NCBI GenBank assembly: GCA_016165875.1
Contig: JABBOT010000002.1
Location: forward strand, 28,968,265-29,032,264
Origin: Acanthopleura granulata
Lineage: Eukaryota > Mollusca > Polyplacophora > Chitonida > Chitonidae
Direction of reading: 5' to 3'
Length of the DNA stretch: 64,000 nt
The translations under genes were made by a program, and so were the position numbers. Under the pieces are notes generated by a model. The model saw only the letters and a list, made by a program, of their open reading frames with translations. It did not search any database and was not told where the DNA came from. Below, in pieces: positions 1 to 12,800 of this stretch (its first letter is position 1; every line of letters starts with the position of its first letter).

Positions 1-84
1 GCAGTCTGACAGTGACACTGACACTGTCCCTAGCTGTTCAGCACACTCTCGTGAAAACGCAAGTATTTAATCTTTGAATGAATG

Positions 85-145
85 AATGAATGTTTATGGC
101 TTAACACCACATCGGCAATATCTCAGCCATATCGTTCCTTGTTGA
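85..145. repeat. SINE-like fragment
   Basis: A stretch reading 'gcttaacaccacatcggcaa' and onward recurs in closely similar form near 23565-23590. Two dispersed copies in one window point to an interspersed repeat. Similar wording is, to my knowledge, common in mollusc repeats. The boundaries are not defined. Confidence 0.45.
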
Positions 146-228
146 AACGAGGAATCTTTTAAATGATACAAGTTAGATGCTGTGAACATGAGAGCCAGCG
201 TCCTAAAATGTTAAGGTGCCTATTGATT

Positions 229-342
229 GTTTGCAGGTTATAACATAATGTTAGATAACAATGCTTGTAACAGTTATAATGCCGTGTTTGCAGGTTATAA
301 CATAATGTTAGATAACAATGCTTTTAACAGTTATAATGCCGA
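229..342. repeat. 57-bp tandem duplication
   Basis: Two adjacent copies of a 57-bp unit (229-285 and 286-342) begin 'gtttgcaggttataac' and differ at only about one position in the core (cttgtaac versus cttttaac). This is a recent local duplication in non-coding DNA. Confidence 0.85.
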
Positions 343-426
343 ACACATAGCCTAAAACTTTAAATTGAGCATACAGCTGTTTTGTATTGCAGCATTTATA
401 CAAATCATTTAATTATTTCGTTGATT

Positions 427-584
427 GTTTTCACGCTGTGTAGGCCTACTCAAGAATATTTCCCATTCGTCGGCGACCTCACGCACGACCTGAGAGAAAG
501 CCAGCATAAGCGGGACTTGAACTCACAGCGACCGCATTGGTGAGAGGCTCCTGGGTTATTGTAATAACGACCAGGCCGCGCGGA
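427..584 (-). mobile_element. truncated SINE copy
   Basis: The stretch has 'tactcaagaatatttc', then 'gagagaaagccagcataag', then 'cttgaactcacagcgacc', in the same order as the full-length SINE at 15801-16064. It lacks the A-box end and part of the middle. It is an older, internally deleted member of the same family, in the same orientation. Confidence 0.7.
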
Positions 585-1239
585 TGCTATATACTAATCA
601 TTTGCATAAAGTGTTAAATAATACTTAAGAAAGGTGTTAACCTAGCACTGTAAATTCCCTACCCCCGAATCGCCTCCGTAAAAATGTTGGACTTTATCCA
701 AGGTATATAACATTTGCCAAGGCATATAACATAATGCTGACGACCCAGGCACCTGTAACCAAATATATTGGTTAAAATCAGATATACAAGAACAACGTTG
801 AAAGCGACGTAAAACCCCATACATTCAAGCAAACAAACAAACATATGAACATGCATGTGTTTAGGACATGGGCTTCCATCTATGCCCACTGGATTCTCGG
901 GCGGGATTGCCGTTATTATAGGCCTATACTGATATGCAGGCCTATACCTTTTGTGAGAAATCTGTGGTAAAAACTTATCGTCTTTCGAATCCCTATCTAT
1001 ATCCCTAAACTCGACGGCACAGTTTCCGTTCCAGACATGACATAGAACCATGCATATGCATATTTCGTCTCCATACGGTCCAGAGAGAAGTAATCTTGTA
1101 TTGTGGTTCGAAACAGTAACGGGAGCTACATCATACAAGCCTCACCTTTAACTCGCTGCTAACATGTCAGGTTATTGCTTACGATAAACGATTACTCAAT
1201 AACTTGTTTAAGAGACATTTAGAAGTTGGGATGGAAGTA

Positions 1240-1422
1240 CACTGGAACATGTCTTTCTTATGGATATACAACTTCTTGGTTTATTATCACGACGTTTCGA
1301 TGTAGATACTAACATCGTTATCAAGTTAAGTTATCACTTGATAACGATGTTAGTATCTACATCGAAACGTCGTGATAATAAACCAAGAAGTTGTATATCC
1401 ATAAGAAAGACATGTTCCAGTG
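1240..1422. repeat. perfect 87-bp inverted repeat (hairpin)
   Basis: The left arm 1240-1326 is the exact reverse complement of the right arm 1336-1422, separated by a 9-base loop. I compared the arms base by base and found no mismatch. Beyond the arms the pairing stops at once. It could be a snap-back duplication, a palindromic non-autonomous element or an assembly fold-back. An 86-codon open frame crosses it, but a palindrome explains that frame. Confidence 0.9.
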
Positions 1423-4275
1423 ATTACTCAATATATGAGCGATGGTGCAAGGAGATATATGAAGGATTTCCCACGCTCAAGAACGGGTACAGTGGCTTGA
1501 TTCAGTTTAGGCTTCTGTAATCATATTCTCGGTATTCTTGGCACTAACTTGCTTGGCGCCCAACATGAGAGGAACACACAATATACAGGTCGGTCCGGTG
1601 TCAGTATAGGCTTAATGTGACTGTGTTGGGTGCCCTAAATTTGGAATAGCGTTTCAGCGAGACAGCATGGTAAATATGTCAATGTATAGGGTCTGCTACC
1701 AGAGGATACATGTGGTCGCGACATGATTGCAGTGCCCAGTGCTTATATAGGCATCGTGGCAGTAGCTCGTGAGAATTTTCCTGTAACTGTCTCTGTTGGT
1801 ATAGAGCTGTATACTTTAGATGTATAGATGCGAGTTCAAATCCTGGTGTTATCCACATACATACAGTCCAGTCAGAAAAGAAATAAAATCATAACATAGG
1901 GCATGTGATGATAATTAATACGGTAATAAAAGTAACATGTAGGCCTAGCCCAGTAGCTAGGCCTACTGTGTATTCAACACTGAAATAGTTGTGGAGCAGA
2001 GGTGGGGTAGACCTAACTCTCATTCGACCATTACGTGTATTCGGCAGACCGTGACAGATCGAGGCGTGCTAGTTAATACACATATCTCTGTGCCACCTTT
2101 AGATGAGACAATAATAAAAGCACCTGCTCACAACACATTGCGGCGGGTTAAAAGTGGTATAAAGATAGCAAAGTCTGCTTTGGCAAAGAGTAATTTTATT
2201 GTTCGCAGTAATATAATTAGTGGAAATATTTTGAGTAGCGTACGGTACGGCTGTCTTCACAGTCAAATACAGTCAAACCTGTACCTACGGCCACCTGTGA
2301 ACAGCGTTCATCTGCCCAAAGCGGCCACAGGCTTCGGTAGATTTTGTAGTGATTAAAAGTTATAACCTGCCACTTTGTGAAGACAAGTGAAGTTTACTGG
2401 TCAATGGCAGTGAAATCTGTTGTTCTTTAATCAGGCCCAGCTGGTTATAGTCTGGACACCCATGCACTGCTGCACTGGATTAGCTCCATGCTGAGGTTCG
2501 AACAGTGGGCACACCCGGATATAATCTTACCTCCTGTGGTTCCTCCCATGAATGGCTTCTTTGACAAATTATCTGGCTTGCTTGGCCATTATCTTTGCAG
2601 GCATATGGTGTTGTGTCTTCATTTTGCTTGGCCAAAATATGGCCTGTACCGAACACATTGTGAAATTGATCTTCCTTCATTACATTTGTTGTTGTTTCAC
2701 CGGTAATGGCAAACATGATTGACTGAAGTTTCATACAGCTCAGCAATGTGCCATTTACAGTCAAAAACTGTTAGAATAGCCATTTATACCTACTTAGGCC
2801 AAACTGGCGCATGGCTTTCTAGGGCTCGACAATGATGGGAAGAAAGGTCTTCTGTCATACGTGCCTCGATCTGAAACTCCTTCTGTAAGCGTTTGTTAAA
2901 TGCGTGATGCCTGTGAGCCTACCCCACACAACTTGAAATTTTTGAGTTATTATTTTAGAACAATTGTTATATTTCTATGAAATGTTTGTACCAGAACACA
3001 TTACTGTTTCAACAGTTGTGTATAAAATTATTATGTACACATGTAGATTTCCTGAAACTTCATCCAGTTGTTATTTGACTTGGTCTTCACAACCTGTCAT
3101 ATTTCAAACTGTCATTTGCGGCTACTTTTCACGCCTACATTTAATGACCGCATACAACAGGTTTGACTCTAAGTGAAAAAAAAAATAAAGACCATCTTTT
3201 CCCTTTTCCCACATATAGACAGGCCACCCAGATTCTGATTACGCTTTAATTAAAGACAAGAATCATGTTGTAAATGTTGCACAAGCGATTGTGTAACAGC
3301 TGGGACGAATATAACAGATATAATTGTTATGGCGTATTCGCCCCAGGTAAATCAGAAAAAAAGAGAAGTATCGGTACCGCATGTACATCTCTACAAACAG
3401 TAAATAAGGCTACATGCAATCTTAACACGTGTTATTCACTGAACACTCGTGATCTTTCTCTGCGAAGTCGAATTTAATTTAGACCAATAAAGTATGTAAA
3501 CATAAAAGCTTAGTTTCATCGTAATGGCCCGTTCCCTGCAAGCTTTCACACGCACTCAGCTGGGCCCAATTGTAAGCTGTCACCTGCGACAGAGCCTTCT
3601 GCAGAAATCCTTGCAAGGCAGTAGAGAGCTCTTTAGCTTATGGGGCTGAAAAACGAGAGTTGAACTTGTGGCGTGGGAAAACTGAATGTTTGGGGGATTG
3701 TGTTTTGATAGAGGCAGGACACAGTTATTTAAAACAAGGGAATTTTTACTATTACCCGACAGGAGCCCACATAGGTGCGATTTATATCTGGGATGTGATT
3801 TTTACTTCAGTAATTTGGTGTGACTCCTTTGTTACTGTATTCTACCATTCACGTATAATGGTATTGTCAATGTTGCATCATTGCCGGAAACCCGTACTGC
3901 GTACAATGGTCAGTTTTCATAAACCATGAAAATCGCGGTGCTTTGACATAGTAATTAGTATGTAGCCAAGCTGGCCTTTTATGTTAACTCGGATGTACGT
4001 TGATAAAGGTTTTGCTTTAGATTAGATTTGCTTGCCCCTAAGGGCAAAGAAATGTGTTTTATGGCCCTGACGGGTTTGCTATTTAAGCTCAGTCCTTTAC
4101 ATCGGCCTGTTTGTATGAAGTCTAAAATGGGTTCATATCAGGATGCACATATATGTTTGATTGACAGTCGACTGGAGCACTGCGTTTGACAATTAAGGTA
4201 TGTAAGTAGTAGATAGCAGTACCAGTATTTTGTAAATATTAACATTGATAAGTACTGTGTCATATTTTTTTTCAG

Positions 4276-4332
4276 GAAGCTTTTCCTTAGCTCCATCCAG
4301 ACACACGGAAGCTACTCCCATGCACTATATAG
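4276..4332 (+). other. candidate 5' untranslated exon
   Basis: A T-rich tract ending in 'ttttttttcag' is followed 57 bases later by a strong donor, ag|gtaaggt. No long open frame crosses it, so a 5' UTR exon of the downstream plus-strand gene is the simplest reading. There is no transcript support and it may be chance. Confidence 0.3.
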
Positions 4333-6834
4333 GTAAGGTAATCTGGACTAATGTTACGTACGTTTTTTTTTATGGTGCAGACACTCAACAAAACACGTGT
4401 GTATTGCATATAGAAACTAACATTTATCTAGTCTCCAACTGCTGAATGTCCAGAAAAAAAGCTTTTGGCTTACTTGGCATGGAATGATGATGCATCTTTT
4501 GACCCTCCGTAATATAAATAACAGAACTTTTACACAATGACAATATTTGGTTAATCTTGATTATCAACCCTAAATCTAAAAGTCCTACTGAAGATTAACA
4601 CCTGCATGTAAGATGAATTTTTACAGGACTAATTCCTTTATGGTAATAAGAGGTTTGAAAATGTTACCTGTAATAAAACATGTTGGTTTCTTGACATGTT
4701 TTAGCACATGTACATTTCTTTGATAATGTAATTCATTTTCCCCACAGAGTCAAATTTTGTGAAGGATTGCAATAACCAAAAATGGGATATGCATCTTTGT
4801 ATGACTTAAATCAAGCCAAATTCTTGAAAGCTTATTGTATTTTGCCGTCTTTAAAGAAGTTTTAATATATGTCATTCAGAAACCATGAAAGGGATTAATG
4901 ATAAGGTATTCATACTTTATATATTTTATATCTTTGTGGACCTTTTGCATTCTTATCATCTTGTTTTAGATAAAGTTTCTAAGCAAGAAGAACTGCATGG
5001 GGGCCAGGCGTTACATGCATTTTACATTAAGAGTAATATGTTTTTGAAAAAATAGAATTTGTTTCATTTTGCCTCAAGAACTTACAATCAGACATGCACA
5101 TATAAGAGGGGTTTATAGATGTTGACCTTAACTACCGTTTAATGGTAGTTAAGATATTTAAAATACTGAATACAGAGTTAAAAGAACTCAAAATTATGCT
5201 ATAAGCTAAAAGCTGAATATATTTCAGTAAAACTCAATTCTGGTAGGTGTACACATGATTCAAAACTTGTGTATCTTTTCTAAGAGTATCAAATATTTCC
5301 ACATTTTTCTGTTTCTTAAATTTATCTGGGAATGGCTGTTCTTCATTCAGTGGCGCATTGGTCGAAAGGTACAGTACAGCCCTGAACGGCAGGCGTCGTC
5401 CTACTGGAAGTCCCATGCTAGATCGACTTGCTTCATACATTGCCAACAGAATTAATATGGGATAGCAAGGTATGAGACTGGCGAGGGTTTTTGGCTTGTT
5501 GATAGATGTCTGCTTCTAAACCCTGTACTGGAGGGCCTTACTGCTTTCGTCAAAACAGCAGGCCAAAATTGTGACAGTGACCTTGACAAAGGAGGAAATC
5601 ATTCATCAAAAGCACTTTTACATATGGCTGTTTAAGGAATAAGTCTATCATTGTGAAGGTGATGATAGCGGCAGATATAGATGTAAACTGCAATGCATAT
5701 GTGTGTGATGCATCTGTCTCCCGTGTAGGGGTTGAAGTTGGTAGTCGAAATGTGAGGGGTGTTGCACTTAACATGGTGCAGTCAACTCATCTAGTGATGT
5801 AGTACACCAATACACAGAATATCAAATGTAATTTAATGATTAATATTTTAATTAACACTAATTCAAAGTTAAAATCAATCAAACAATATTGTTAAAAACA
5901 GTACATATCTATGACAATTCTCTGTATCATTTTTCTTTTCCTTCAAATGGGATACTTTTAATACGAAGAAAACATATAGTTTGTAAAATGGTTGGGCCCT
6001 CTGCCGTTACACGGATTGTGGATATATGTAGGAGAAAATAAAACTTCAGAGAGTATATGTCTTTGTAACCAGAAGGCGAAGGTAATGTACAGCATTGGGG
6101 TTCTGATAATACAGAGGAGGGCCTGCAATGCATGTGTAACAAACAGAAATTGGTGGAATGTATGTAAATTTATTGTGATCTGAGGTAGAGGATTGGTCAT
6201 TTAACATGACACGGTGTAGATGATCAAAATTTTGGTCTCTTGGCTGAAAATTTAGGGGAAGAATTAGTCGATTCCCTGGTATATCCTTATGTCTAGGCCT
6301 GCAGTTAATTTAGTTTTGGGACTCATGCATGTATTGGTCCATTTTGCACAGATTTTCTCTATGTTTTATTAATTTTGCATGAGGTAAATATTTAACAGCT
6401 CAATATGGCTTTATTACAGAACAGTTAGATCTGAAAAATACTCAAAATGGCCTTGCAAAAACTCAATATTTCTGTTAGGGTAGTTAACATTTTGACATCT
6501 ATGAACCCCTGATGAGCTAAACTAGAACTTCTCACATCTACCAGTGTTGAATAATCATGGCATTGTTGAACCCCAGTGCCCCAATTTATGGTGTGGGCTA
6601 TTTTTAATACTTAAAAGTTTGTCTGCATGTGTGGCCAATTTGCAGTGTTTAGAATCATGGCATTGTGGAACTGTGACATTGTGACTCTCTCCTCTGCTTA
6701 AAATTTATTTATTTATGTATTTATTAGTTCCCTATCATTGATAACCAAGGGTGAAAATAGACATAAATGGCTACAGCCATTCTTAGATCTACTGGTCAAA
6801 GACCAGAAAAGCTTATGTATTGGCATGTTGTCTG

Positions 6835-7970
6835 TCATTTATTTGTCTGTTGGTCTGTTTGTCTGGCATGTGTTAACGTTTCCTTCAAAATGCTACTCTT
6901 ACAGTTTTTGTTTGATTTCAACTAAGCTTGCTTTAAGTGTAATTGCATCAAGATATAGAATTACAAGTATTGATTTTCAAGTTTGATTGTTAGTTGTCCA
7001 TCTGTCTGTTCATCAAGAATATATTTGCATTTTCAAAACACTACCCTGCCCAGTTTTCACATGATTTCAATTCATCGAAAGTTGTTTCAAGTGTGTATTA
7101 CAAGATACATAATTCGTAGGATTGATTATCAGTTCTGATGATCGGTTGTCCACATGTCTGTATCTTCATCCAGCACATGTTAACATTTTTTTCAAAATGA
7201 TACTCCTACAGATTTTGTCACTTTTCATTGGAAGTAATTTCAAGTGTAGACTGCATCAAGATACATAATTTGTAGTGTTGACTTTCAGGTTTCATGATCA
7301 GTTGTTCGTCTGTCTGTCTGTTCATCATGTGTACATTAACATTTCTTTCAAAATGCTAGTACTGTTACAGTTTTGTCCAGTTTCAATAAAACTTGGTTCA
7401 ACAGTACACTACATCTAGATACATCATTCGTGTTATCGATTTTCAAATTGTCGTAATCTGTTGTCTGTGTATTTGTCTGTTCATCCAGCATATATGAACA
7501 TTTCTTTCAAAATGCTACCACTATTACAGTTTTTGTTCAGCTTTAATGATACTTGATACAAGAGAGTGTAGACTACGCAGAGATACAGAATTCCAAGGAT
7601 ACATTGTCAAGATAGGTAATTCCTATGTATTGATATTCATTTTCCATGGTCTGTTGTCTATGTGCATGGCTCTCTGGAGTCTGTGAACAATTATGTCTAG
7701 TACTACTCCTCCAGCAGACTTAATCTGATTTCATTGAAACTTGGCCCATGTGTAACTACATGTACATTAAAATACATTTACAATACAATAAAATGATTTT
7801 CAGTTTTGCCTGCCCAGCATTTTGGGTAACACTTGTTTCAAAATGCTCCTTCTGCAGTTTTCATCGGATTTGTATTAAGCTTCGTACAAGAGTTAAACTA
7901 CTGTTCATAATTGATTGTATCAGTTCACACTTTCAGTTTAACTTCGTCTGTTAGTATGTAGCTCCCTACA
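6835..7970. repeat. degenerate tandem array, unit about 153-166 bp
   Basis: A block containing 'ttcaaaatgctac', then 'acagtttttg', then 'gatttcaa', then 'catcaagatacataatt', then 'gtctgtctgttcatc' recurs about seven times. The 'tcaaaa' landmark falls at 6885, 7192, 7348, 7507 and 7838, giving spacings of about 154 x 2, 156, 159 and 166 x 2. The copies are diverged and contain indels, so the array is old. Confidence 0.75.
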
Positions 7971-8309
7971 GTTTGGGTTTGATTTCAGTGAAACTGACTA
8001 TAAATGTAGTTGTATCTAAACGTCAAGATACATGTACACATATACTGTGTATACCAAAACCAACCCAGATGGAGAAAAACAAAAATGCTGCAACATTAGT
8101 CAAAAACCATGGAACAAAAGATAAAATATTCTTTTGTAAGAGCAGAGTTGACAAATGTTGAGCAAAGCTGCTTAATTTTAGGGCAAATCTTTCCCCGTCT
8201 ATTGTCATACATTCACTCCTACAGCTTGAAAATACTAGAATCCCTTAATGGTGACATTTGGTTTAATTTTTTTTTATTTCACATTCTCATTCAAGCTTGA
8301 TTTATATGC

Positions 8310-8490
8310 ATGTACATAGAGTGGTCTTGAAACCCGTTCAGCCTCTGACCAGTGAGGTCACAAGTTCAAATCTGGCTCTCTGGCCATTAGTGATGGCAAA
8401 ACAGAAGAACTGTGCTTTCTACATGCTTCTCTTGGTGTCTGAGTTGCCTGGTATCCACTCACCTACATCAGAAAAGCAGGGGTAAAAATT
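8310..8490 (+). mobile_element. possible tRNA-derived SINE remnant
   Basis: The motif 'aagttcaaatctggct' resembles a pol III B box, about 50 bases after an A-box-like 'gtggtcttgaaa'. The remainder does not fold as a tRNA. Family and limits are uncertain. Confidence 0.3.
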
Positions 8491-9784
8491 ATTCAACAAG
8501 CCATTTATTGATCCGAGTCCAGGCACTATAAAATGTGCACAGCTACATCATGATGCATTAACAAAGGGCACTATGATAAAAATCTATTGATTGCAGGTAT
8601 GGATCCCTTTACATTTGTGAAAACTTAAGATTTACTGGAAAAAAGAAAAAGGAAAAAAGAAAAAAAAACAAAAGAATTAGAGTGTGAATGTGCATGTTGT
8701 ATGCTGGCAAAGAGTAACATATTATGACAATGTAGCTGAAGCATGAGCCTTTTTGTAAGATTATGTGACTAATTTCTGAGTAAGGCTCTCTCGGTGGCTT
8801 AAATATCAAATACTCTACTTGTGTTCGTATGTTATGGGCAATCGCCAATGGCACCAATCATTATCGGAATCTGCTTACTTGAGACATCTCGTTCGGTCTA
8901 AGAAAATGCACAGAATAACAGAATATCAGCCAGTTGACTTGCAGTTCCTGTGTAGAAAATTCTTGACCAGCCTGGTAGTGACATTGCTGTGTGTATGTTT
9001 TATCACATCTACTTGGCTTTGCACTGTTGGCCAATAATCTGGCTAATAATCATGAAATGATAATTCCTATGCAACCAATGGATGGCTTGCAATATACGCC
9101 ACAGTGTAAAATATACCGCACAGCATTGTTATGACCAGTAGTATTTCTGACATGAAACAGAAGTGATTAATTATAAAAAAAACTCTTTAAATTTAACATC
9201 CTGTGACTTAGTTTAATAAAACCTTTGTGTGCCTTTGTAAGTGGAGATTTATACACTCTTCAGTGCAACTGAATTACGTTTCTACATTCTTTTCGGTGTG
9301 TAGTAAGGAAGTGAAACTGTGTGGTATGTGTGATCATATGGTGCCACAAATGCTGATTTCATATATGAACGCTGTGATGAAGAATTATTCCCCAACAAGA
9401 AAAAGAACAGCAATACTGTCTTTCCATAGAAAGTGTGACAGCTTAAAAAAGTTACAGCGTTACACGTATGTGAATTTGTGGATTTCTTTCTTGGTGACAA
9501 TAAGAGGTTTGTGAAGCTCATGTGACTGTTTGTGCGACTAAAGCATACACTGAAGCCCACTTCTCCACCAATATGGCGTGCACATAGAAAAGTCACAGAC
9601 TTGTCAGAGGTCAGATGTTCTAGTTTTTGCCACCCGTAAAACAGACTGCTTTATGACTGTAAACACATATCAAATGATATGTAAATAAATAAATCAATTT
9701 TTACCATTTTTTACAAAAATGCTTAGTCGACTTGATAACAGGTAACTATCAGTTGATACTGTTTTTTTTTTTTTATCTGTGCAG

Positions 9785-9805
9785 ATGCTCACCATGGATG
9801 CATGA
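9785..9805 (+). promoter_or_regulatory. upstream ORF in 5' leader of the Ski-like gene
   Basis: Directly after the acceptor at 9784 lies ATG CTC ACC ATG GAT GCA TGA. It encodes a six-codon peptide, and its internal ATG sits in a strong ACCATGG context. The stop is in frame with the main ORF 18 bases before the main ATG at 9824, so the main frame cannot extend back through this exon from the acceptor. Such an upstream ORF would be expected to dampen translation of the main frame. Confidence 0.45.
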
Positions 9806-9823
9806 AAAGCCAGTGGATCATTG

Positions 9824-12800
9824 ATGCCTTTAAAAAACACAGCTCGGAAAAGTTTACCAGGGACTTTCAGTCGATACTATTTGGATAGGTTACCGCAAAC
9901 TGTTCTAGTTCCGGATATCATGGAAACATCTGAAAAAGATGGTAAACTGCCTTGCACCTTCCCAGAGCGGATTCCGAAAAACTATGGAAGGGAGATTCAA
10001 ATGGACATCAGAGAGGCAATAAAAGAAAACAGTCAAAATGGTGTTAGTGCTAATGAAAAGTGTTCTGAAGAGAAGACAGTTAAGGGGAAGTATGCGGCAG
10101 TCAAAGCCTCGAAATCTGTTGGACATTTGAAAAGTGCTAGTATGCCAGATGATGTGTCAGGAGCTCATGTCATTGGTACAAATTCCAGCTTGCAGTCAGC
10201 TGAGTGTGCTATGAAAGGCTGTGTGAGGGCAGACAAAGAAAGTCAGCAGACAGAAAATCAACAATCAAAGACTCATATATTACCTCACCCTGGAAGGTTT
10301 AAAACATGTGAGAGAGGAAAAGTGTTGAAAAACTCTGCTGCAAAATCTTCGTGTGACAAGGTCTCGGTGCAGTGGAATGGTAATGGTGGCCCTGTTGACA
10401 TAAATCCTGTTGCACAGCTGAAGAAATCGAAAGCAGAACTGAAAAACTCATTACCTGACTGGTATGAAAGAGTAACTGAAGTGAATTCTGGTCATTGCAA
10501 GACTGTAAGTGAGATGAGTAAGAAGAGCGCAAGTCAACATAGCAATAAGCTAATGGGCAAAATCCCCAGCCATTGTTCACTGTCACAGAGTAAGCACAAA
10601 CACCATGATAGTTCTTACATGTCCAAGGAGAAACCAAGGGACAGTGATGTTGATGAGTTAATGGACAAGAGCTGTTGTGGTAGCGGTCCATCCAGTGAGA
10701 CCATTCCAAAGAAGAAAAATGACAGCAAAGAAATGAGCAGAAAGGAGACTGTGTTATCAGACATAGCGGTTGATGTGAAAACAAAACCTGGTGAAAGAAA
10801 AGAGGAGAAAGCAAGGAGAAAAAAGCAGATCAGTGAATCGGATAGGCAAGGGCATAGCTGTGAACTCTTGCCTGATGCCAAAAGGAAAACAGAAAACTTT
10901 GAAGAGAAGGAGCATACTTCATCAGATAGTTCAAAGGGAATACAGCAAAAATTGGAGTTAAATGGAATAACATGTGGGGAAAATACCAAGTCACCTATTG
11001 TGCACAAAAGTGAGAAAACAAAGCAGCCTGGTAAGATTGCTCTCAGAGATAAGCACATTCCCAAAAGTTTCAATATTGTTGTTGAGAATGATGACCTTCG
11101 CTTGATTGAATCCCACAAAATTGTGGCAAACTCATCGAAGGAAGCTAAACATGTAGAGCTACATTTATCCCGCCAGCACAAAAAGGGATCTTCACATTCT
11201 AGTTCTTTGGATGGAAGAAACATTTTGGCGAAGGCAAACAGGAGTAAGAAACTCTCAGGTAAGGGGAAACACAGGTCGTGTGATAATAAAAACAAAGGCT
11301 GTGAGAACAGAGAGATGAGCGCCCGACATGATAGGCACAATTCAGGAGATACCACAAAGGCCACCAAGAGAAAGATAGAAGTGAATGAGTTGCAGAGTGA
11401 TCTGGAGCATACATCAGATGGCAGTGGTGCTAAACAGAAGAAGCAAATGACTGAGTCACTTAGTCACAAGGGTGATGAACATGAGAGTGGCAGTGTGATC
11501 AAGAGGAGGCCAGAAGGCCCAAGTCAGGAACATGGCACAGGTGACAAGAAATGCATTGGAGAGAAGACTGCAGAACACAAGACAAAACACAAGTCAGTCA
11601 GTGAATTAAGGAGAAAGAAGGATAAGTCACACCAAACAAATGGTGTAAGTTCTTCTAAGCGGAAAAGGGGGTCATGTGAATCAACCCTTCATGATAATGC
11701 AACCGCTAAAGTGAAACGGCAAAGACACCTGAATGAATCCAACATGCGGAAGGCTGATTCCTTGGAGGTCTCAGGTGAAAGGAAGATAGAAAACATAGCC
11801 TCAAAGAAACTGTTAAATTCCACAGGAAACACAAGGCTGCTGAATCAGGAGGAAAGTAACTGTGTGGAAATTACATTTCAGCCCTCAGAGAGTATTGATT
11901 TTACCAAGCAAAAAAAGCACTCGGGTGATTCAGTGGACAAGTCTATTACATTCAAGCAGAAGAACCGTACCAGTTCAGCTGAAGATACTGTGAGAGAAAA
12001 GAGAATAAATCGTGTGATAGAATCTCATGGCATGTCAGGAAACAAGAGGACAGATCAAAGCAGTGAATCTGAAGGCAAGCTTGGAAACAAGAGGATAGAT
12101 CATAAAAGTGAATTTCAAGATAAAAGAGATGAGAGGAAACATTGTACGACTGAATATACAACTACGAAAGTGGGCAGGGTAGATCACAGGAGTGAATCAC
12201 AAGCTACACCAGGACACAAAAGGATAGATTGTGGGAGTGAATCCCAGGGGAGAACAGGAGACAAGAGGATACGTGTTCATCACAGGAGTGAATCTTCAGC
12301 AACCAAAGGAGGCAGAAGAGATCATACGAGCAAATCACAAGAGAACCCCACAGAAAAGAGGATATGTCATATAAGTGAATCTAATGATAAGCCAGGAGTT
12401 CAGAGGTTAAATCAGAAGAATGAATCTCATACTTGCAGAGAAGGGCGTGGATTATTAGATTCCTCTAAGACAATCAAGCAGAAGGCAGGAAGCCACAGAG
12501 CAGGGTGTACCATTAGCACCAAAGAATTAACTAACCCACAGGCCAAAGGAATGCCTGCGTCAAAAGGTACACATAAGAGCAAAAACACATCTAAGTGTAT
12601 GAATGAAACTGACACCACAGAACATCCTTCATCAAATGGTAGTAGGGAAGTTCCAAAGGAAAAGGGAAATTCTCTATCTGCTAAAAGGAGATCTGGTTCA
12701 TTGGAAAACCCTGTCATGCTTAAGAAGAATTTTCATGAAAAGGACAACCAGATAACAACTGGTGATCAAGATTCCAAGACAGAAATTACTGGGAAATCAA

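Larger units (their letters stand above)
1..4275. other. left intergenic flank, no gene seen
   Basis: Only short open frames occur here, without codon bias, recognisable domains or consistent splice partners. The stretch holds a tandem duplication, SINE remnants and a long inverted repeat, listed separately. The longest frame (659-1138, minus) overlaps SINE-like sequence and looks non-coding. It may include the promoter region of the plus-strand gene, but I cannot identify a promoter. Confidence 0.6.
4333..9784. other. upstream non-coding region, probably intron or promoter-proximal DNA
   Basis: No supported coding sequence. It holds the roughly 157-bp tandem array, a possible second SINE near 8310-8490, an A-rich stretch near 8636-8675, and the polypyrimidine tract and acceptor at 9784. 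If the 4276-4332 exon is real, this is intron 1 of the plus-strand gene. Confidence 0.5.

Noticed and set aside
659..1138. 159-codon minus-strand frame
   Set aside because: No domain, no codon bias and overlap with SINE-like tail sequence; likely chance.
1336..1422. Hammerhead ribozyme in the inverted-repeat arm
   Set aside because: GAAAC preceded by a short hairpin is present, but the CUGANGA core appears only as TTGATAA and no NUH cleavage site fits.
1260..1520. 86-codon plus-strand frame
   Set aside because: Lies almost entirely in the perfect inverted repeat; the palindrome explains the openness.
1780..1850. tRNA gene or tRNA-derived repeat around 'gagttcaaatcctggt'
   Set aside because: The B-box-like motif is good but the cloverleaf does not form and no clear A box is placed correctly; could be a decayed SINE.
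2480..2764. 94-codon minus-strand frame resembling mobile-element coding
   Set aside because: I could not match it to any transposase or reverse transcriptase motif; too short to support.
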